11,039 nt of DNA, from assembly GCA_023460255.1 (NCBI GenBank), contig JAEWQZ010000113.1:1-11039 (forward strand), in the 5' to 3' direction. Shown in pieces: positions 7,391 through 11,039 of the stretch; position 1 is the first letter of the stretch; the number at the start of each line of letters is the position of its first letter. The notes under the pieces are model-generated. The model worked only from the letters and a program-made list of their open reading frames with translations. It had not been told where the DNA came from and searched no databases. The translations under genes were made by a program, and so were the position numbers. This stretch comes from Actinomycetes bacterium. Its GTDB lineage: Bacteria > Actinomycetota > Actinomycetes > Actinomycetales > Cellulomonadaceae.

Positions 7391-8371
7391 ATGCCGAGCC
7401 GCCCAGCCTTCGACCCCGAGCTCGCGATCGCCCTGCGTGACCGGGCCGACGAGGTCGTGACCGCGCTCGTCGACGACGGGATCGCCGACCTGCGTCGGGG
7501 GTCGGTCGGGCCCGAGGAGGTGATCGCCGCCGCTGACGAGGCGTTCGTCGCCACCGTGCACGCGGCGCCGAGCGACGGCGCGGGGCCTGACGTCGACGTG
7601 GTCCTCCTGCGCCCCCGTGCCGCCGTGGCCCCGGTGCCGTGCCTGCTCCACCTGCACGGTGGCGGCCTCGTCACGGGCACCGCGTGGGACGACGTCGTGC
7701 CTCTGCTCGGCATGGCCGCCGACCTGGGTTGCGCCGTCGCCTCCGTCGGCTACCGCCTCGCCCCCGAGCACCCCTACCCGGCGGCGCTCGAGGACGCCTA
7801 CGGGGCGCTGCAGTGGCTCGCCCGGGAGGGCGACGCCCTCGGCGTGGACCCGGACCGGATCGTGGTTGAGGGGATCAGCGCCGGCGGCGGGCTCGCGGCG
7901 GCCGTCAGCCTCCTCGCCCGGGACCGGGGTGGCCCCGCCGTCGCCGGTCAGATGCTGATCTGCCCGATGCTGGACGACCGCAACGACACGGGCTCGGCGC
8001 ACCAGATGGCCGGCCACGGCGCGTGGGACCAGGTGGCGAACGCCACCGCGTGGCGGGCCTACCTCGGGGCCGGCGCCGGCGCGGACGGCGTCCCGGGCTA
8101 CGCGGCGCCCGCCCGGGCCGACGACCTCGGCGGGCTGCCCCCCGCCTTCATCGACGTGGGTTCCGCCGAGACCTTCCGCGACGAGGCGGTGGGCTACGCC
8201 TGCCGGATCTGGCTGGCGGGGGGTGCTGCGGAGCTGCACGTGTGGCCGGGAGGCTTCCACGGGTTCGACTACTTCGAGCCCGGGGCGCGGCTCTCCAGGG
8301 ACGCGCGCGCGGCTCGCACGCGGTGGCTGGCCCGGCTGCTCGCGGGGGCGGACGGGGGTGCCGCGGCATGA
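7391..8371 (+). CDS. Alpha/beta hydrolase, HSL family (acetyl-esterase/Aes-like)
   Basis: A 326-residue cytoplasmic hydrolase of the hormone-sensitive-lipase (alpha/beta hydrolase fold-3) family; members cleave short-chain esters. The oxyanion motif HGGG is at 89-92, followed by the usual YRLAPEHPYPAALED (121-135). The nucleophile elbow is GISAGGG (161-167, Ser163) and the His is in GGFHGF (His290). The acid position, normally the Asp of DPLRD, reads ETFRDE, so Glu260 is the likely acid; I recall a subgroup with GSAE-FRDE here. Two starts fit: ATG 7391 has AGGG with a 6-base spacer, while ATG 7385 (two residues longer) shares ATGA with the permease stop. I chose 7391 for its ribosome site. 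An esterase within a sugar-import operon suggests deacylation of an imported acylated sugar. The substrate is not shown by the sequence. Confidence 0.9.
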   Translation: MPSRPAFDPELAIALRDRADEVVTALVDDGIADLRRGSVGPEEVIAAADEAFVATVHAAPSDGAGPDVDVVLLRPRAAVAPVPCLLHLHGGGLVTGTAWDDVVPLLGMAADLGCAVASVGYRLAPEHPYPAALEDAYGALQWLAREGDALGVDPDRIVVEGISAGGGLAAAVSLLARDRGGPAVAGQMLICPMLDDRNDTGSAHQMAGHGAWDQVANATAWRAYLGAGAGADGVPGYAAPARADDLGGLPPAFIDVGSAETFRDEAVGYACRIWLAGGAAELHVWPGGFHGFDYFEPGARLSRDARAARTRWLARLLAGADGGAAA

Positions 8372-9333
8372 GGCCGGACCCCGTCCAGGCCCTCACGGCC
8401 CGCCGTCCGTGGGTGGCCGGGCCCGTGCCGGGCGACGTCCCCCACGGGGACATGCCGGGTGACCGGGTCCGGATCACCCCGGCGCACACCGCCGTCGCCG
8501 CGACGCTCTTCCCCCTCGTGGCGGACGCGCTGGTGCCCGTCCTGCGGCACAGCCCGAGCGCGCGCGCCGTCGTCGCCGTCGCGGGCGGCTCGGGCGTGGG
8601 CAAGTCCGAGGTGGCCTCGGTGCTGGCGTTCCACCTGCGGTCGGCGGGCGTCGGCACGTACACGCTGTCCGGGGACAACTACCCACGGCGGTACCCCGCC
8701 CACAACGATGCCGAGCGGCTCCGCGTCTTCCGGGCGGGCGGCGTCGTCGGGCTCGTCGACAGCGGCGAGTACACGGCCGAGCGGGCCGGCGAGCTCCGGC
8801 GGCTCATGGCGGCCGGGGCGGACGCCGACCCGGGCGCGACGGCCTCCGCCCCGTGGCTCGCGGTCTACCAGGAGCGCGGAAGGGCGGCGCTGCGGGCGTA
8901 CCTGGGGACGCCGGCCGAGATCGACTTCGAGGAGCTGTCGGGCGTCGTGGAACGCTTCCGCGACGGGGAGGCCACGATCTGGCTCAAGCGGATGGGGCGA
9001 ACCGACGCCGACCTCTGGTACGACGCCGTGGACCTTGCGCCCGTGAGCGTCCTCGTCATCGAGTGGACCCACGGCCTCAGCGACCACCTGCGGGGGGTCG
9101 ACGTGCCGGTCCTGCTGCACAGCACGCCGGCCGAGACGCTCGCGCACCGGCGCGCCCGGAACCGGGACGGGGCACCGGACAGCCCGTTCACCACGATGGT
9201 CCTGGAGATCGAGCAGGACCTCCTCGCGCGGCTGGCGCCGAGGGCCGCCGTCGTCCTGGGGCGCAACGGTGAGTCCCTCCCGCAGGTCCGGCGACGGGCC
9301 CCGGGGCCGGCGGACGGCGGCGACGATGCCTGA
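8368..9333 (+). CDS. Uncharacterised P-loop kinase-like protein
   Basis: A 321-residue P-loop NTPase, probably a small-molecule kinase. Walker A is GGSGVGKS (73-80), followed by an LSGDNYPRRYP segment (100-110), where uridine-kinase/phosphoribulokinase-like enzymes carry a substrate-binding or catalytic Asp (here Asp103). A hydrophobic strand ending VLVIEWTHG (228-236) fits Walker B, with Glu232. The Arg-rich RRARNRDG (261-268) resembles a lid, followed by SPFTTMVLEIEQ (272-283). About 65 residues precede the P-loop. The start is ATG 8368, sharing ATGA with the hydrolase stop. The stop lies eight bases inside the GH13 gene. It does not match ROK, PfkB or FGGY sugar kinases. Automatic annotation may call it adenylylsulfate or uridine kinase, but neither fits this operon. 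The phosphorylated substrate is unknown; a sugar or sugar acid released by the GH13 or GH32 enzyme is a reasonable guess. Confidence 0.82.
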   Translation: MRPDPVQALTARRPWVAGPVPGDVPHGDMPGDRVRITPAHTAVAATLFPLVADALVPVLRHSPSARAVVAVAGGSGVGKSEVASVLAFHLRSAGVGTYTLSGDNYPRRYPAHNDAERLRVFRAGGVVGLVDSGEYTAERAGELRRLMAAGADADPGATASAPWLAVYQERGRAALRAYLGTPAEIDFEELSGVVERFRDGEATIWLKRMGRTDADLWYDAVDLAPVSVLVIEWTHGLSDHLRGVDVPVLLHSTPAETLAHRRARNRDGAPDSPFTTMVLEIEQDLLARLAPRAAVVLGRNGESLPQVRRRAPGPADGGDDA

Positions 9334-11032
9334 GCGCAGCGCGGCTCCGAGCGCCCGGCCGATGCTCAACGCCTACCCCGACAGCATCGGCGGGGGGCTC
9401 GGCGGGGCCGTGGCGCTGCTCGGGCGCCCGGAGCTGGCGGGCGTCTTCGACTCGTTCTACGTGCTGCCCAGCATCTTCAACAGCGACCTCGACCGAGGCT
9501 TCTCCGTCATCGACTACGGGCTGGACGAGCTCATGGCGACGCGGGAGGACCTCGACGCCCTGCGCGTCCTCGGCCTCGACCTGAAGCTCGACGTCGTGCT
9601 CAACCACTGCTCAGTGCTCTCGCCGCAGTTCCGGGACCTCCTGCGGCACGGGGACGCGTCCCGGTACCGGGACTTCTTCATCGACTGGAACCGGTTCTGG
9701 GACGGGCACGGCGCGATGACCGACGCCGGCTACGTCCAGCCCGCACCGGAGCTGCTGGAGGGCATGTTCTTCCGGAAGCCGGGCCTGCCGATCCTCATGG
9801 TCCGGTTCCCCGACGGCCGCGACGTGCCGTACTGGAACACCTTCTACCAGGAGGTCGTCCACCCGCGGATCGACGCCCCGACCCTCGTGGAGCGGATCGG
9901 CGTCCAGTACTCGTCGGCGCGGGAGCTCGCCGCGCTGGTCAACGCCGCGCTCGACGCGGGCGTGCCGGTGGACGGGATCTCCTGGGGGCGGTTCGAGCGG
10001 TACCGGGACGCCGTCACCGAGGTCCTCGCCTCGACCCGCCGCTACCTGGGCCAGATGGACGTCAACGTCGACTCCCCGCTCGTCTGGGAGTTCTACGACG
10101 AGACCCTGCGCACCCTCGCGGGGTACGGCGCGTCGGTCGTCCGGCTGGACGCGTTCGCGTACGCGCCGAAGGCACCCGGCCGGCGCAACTTCCTCAACGA
10201 CCCGGAGACGTGGCACCTGCTGGCGCGCGTGCGGGAGATCGCCGACCGGTACGGGCTCGCGCTGCTGCCGGAGATCCACGCCCCCTACGCCGAGGGCACG
10301 CACGAGCGGATCGCGGCCGAGGGCTACCTCACCTACGACTTCTTCCTGCCCGGCCTCGTCCTCGACGCGCTCGAGACCGGCTCGGGGGAGACGCTCGGCC
10401 GCTGGGCGGCAGAGCTCACCACCAAGGGGATCCGGACCGTGAGCATGCTCGGGTGCCACGACGGGATCCCGCTCCTCGACCTCGGCGGCCTCGTGCCCGA
10501 CGACCGCATCGACGCCCTGATCGCGACGGTGGTCGGGCGCGGGGGCCACGTCAAGAACCTGCACGGGCAGCGGCAGACGTACTACCAGGTCAACGCGACG
10601 TACCTCAGCGCGCTCGGCGAGGACCCGCGGTCGATGGTCCTCGCGCGGGCCATCCACCTGTTCATGCCGGGCAAGCCGCAGGTCTGGTACCTCGACCTGC
10701 TGGGCGGCACGAACGACCACGAGGCGGTCGCGCGGGCAGGCCCCGGCGGTCACAAGGAGATCAACCGCACGAACCTCACGGTCGACGACGCCCTCAGGCG
10801 GCTGGGGACGCCGCTGGTGCAGGACCAGCTGACGCTGCTGCGCTTCCGCTCCTCCTGCCCGGCCTTCGGCTTCGATGCGCGGCTCGAGGTGGTCCCGACG
10901 GAGCCTGGCCGGCTGACGCTGCGGTGGGAGCGCGCCGGCCGCGTGGCCGTCCTCGAGGCCGACCTCGCGACCCGGGGGTTCAGGGTCACCGACGGCGACG
11001 GGTTGTCCGCCAGGGTCGTCCTCGAGCAGTGA
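9326..11032 (+). CDS. GH13 sucrose-phosphorylase-like enzyme with an extra insertion
   Basis: A 568-residue member of glycoside hydrolase family 13, closest in pattern to sucrose phosphorylases (GH13_18), which convert a glucoside plus phosphate to glucose 1-phosphate. Aligned by eye to Bifidobacterium adolescentis sucrose phosphorylase, the glucose site is conserved: Asp56 (DRGF), His94 (NH), Arg273 and nucleophile Asp275 (VRLDA), acid/base Glu316 (PEIH), His378-Asp379 (CHDG) and Arg481 (INR). Two differences stand out. About 67 residues (176-242) are inserted between WNTFYQ and QMDVN. In the acceptor loop, the N-L-D-L-Y-Q of that enzyme reads R-Q-T-Y-Y-Q (416-421), losing its Asp342. The length exceeds the usual 480-510 residues. 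There is no signal peptide, so it is cytoplasmic. ATG 9326 overlaps the kinase stop by eight bases; ATG 9362 is a weaker alternative without a ribosome site. Specificity may be for sucrose or another alpha-glucoside. The operon may continue beyond the window. Confidence 0.88.
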   Translation: MPERSAAPSARPMLNAYPDSIGGGLGGAVALLGRPELAGVFDSFYVLPSIFNSDLDRGFSVIDYGLDELMATREDLDALRVLGLDLKLDVVLNHCSVLSPQFRDLLRHGDASRYRDFFIDWNRFWDGHGAMTDAGYVQPAPELLEGMFFRKPGLPILMVRFPDGRDVPYWNTFYQEVVHPRIDAPTLVERIGVQYSSARELAALVNAALDAGVPVDGISWGRFERYRDAVTEVLASTRRYLGQMDVNVDSPLVWEFYDETLRTLAGYGASVVRLDAFAYAPKAPGRRNFLNDPETWHLLARVREIADRYGLALLPEIHAPYAEGTHERIAAEGYLTYDFFLPGLVLDALETGSGETLGRWAAELTTKGIRTVSMLGCHDGIPLLDLGGLVPDDRIDALIATVVGRGGHVKNLHGQRQTYYQVNATYLSALGEDPRSMVLARAIHLFMPGKPQVWYLDLLGGTNDHEAVARAGPGGHKEINRTNLTVDDALRRLGTPLVQDQLTLLRFRSSCPAFGFDARLEVVPTEPGRLTLRWERAGRVAVLEADLATRGFRVTDGDGLSARVVLEQ

Positions 11033-11039
11033 CGAGGAC

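Noticed and set aside
8368..9333. Adenylylsulfate kinase or uridine kinase as a firm name for the P-loop protein
   Set aside because: Only the Walker A region and a general P-loop kinase layout are shared; no sulfur or pyrimidine gene is nearby, so a specific name is unsupported.
9611..10753. Reverse open frame of 380 codons opposite the GH13 gene
   Set aside because: Antisense shadow; the forward frame carries all GH13 catalytic motifs.
9326..11032. Plain sucrose phosphorylase as a firm name for the GH13 enzyme
   Set aside because: Catalytic residues agree, but the large insertion and changed acceptor loop make the acceptor uncertain.

Overview
The window is very GC-rich, with strongly GC-biased third codon positions, frequent GTG starts and 1-8 bp gene overlaps. 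This indicates a high-GC actinobacterium, perhaps a pigmented member of the Micrococcales (the order is inference). It holds nine complete or near-complete genes and the end of a tenth. No tRNA, rRNA, IS element, CRISPR array or repeat family was seen, and no gene-less stretch exceeds 300 bases.

Left edge (1-1580): the last codons of an upstream gene overlap the start of a CrtI-type phytoene desaturase. This looks like the 3' end of a carotenoid operon. It converges on the next block, and a perfect 9-bp hairpin at 1618-1639 may serve as terminator.

Centre and right (1599-11032) form a divergent carbohydrate-use locus. Leftward run a LacI-family regulator and, coupled by a GTGA overlap, a GH32 fructosidase whose frame is broken by an apparent one-base deletion near 1980. 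Rightward run a lipoprotein sugar-binding protein, two ABC permeases, an HSL-type alpha/beta hydrolase (esterase-like), an unassigned P-loop kinase-like protein and a GH13 sucrose-phosphorylase-like enzyme. The five junctions in this rightward series are 1-2 bp gaps or short overlaps, so it reads as one transcription unit. The 251-bp divergent region carries a TTGACA -35 box and, just downstream of the likely -10, a 28-bp CpG-centred palindrome that is the obvious operator for the LacI protein.

Inferred working model: LacI releases its operator when the substrate or a derivative is present. The ABC importer, which has no ATPase gene here, brings in a fructose- or glucose-containing oligosaccharide, possibly acylated. 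The esterase removes acyl groups, and GH32 (if functional) and the GH13 enzyme split the sugar by hydrolysis and phosphorolysis. The P-loop protein may phosphorylate a product. The least understood and most interesting part is the overlapping pair of P-loop protein and GH13 enzyme. The GH13 enzyme keeps the catalytic residues of sucrose phosphorylase but has a roughly 67-residue insertion and a changed acceptor loop.
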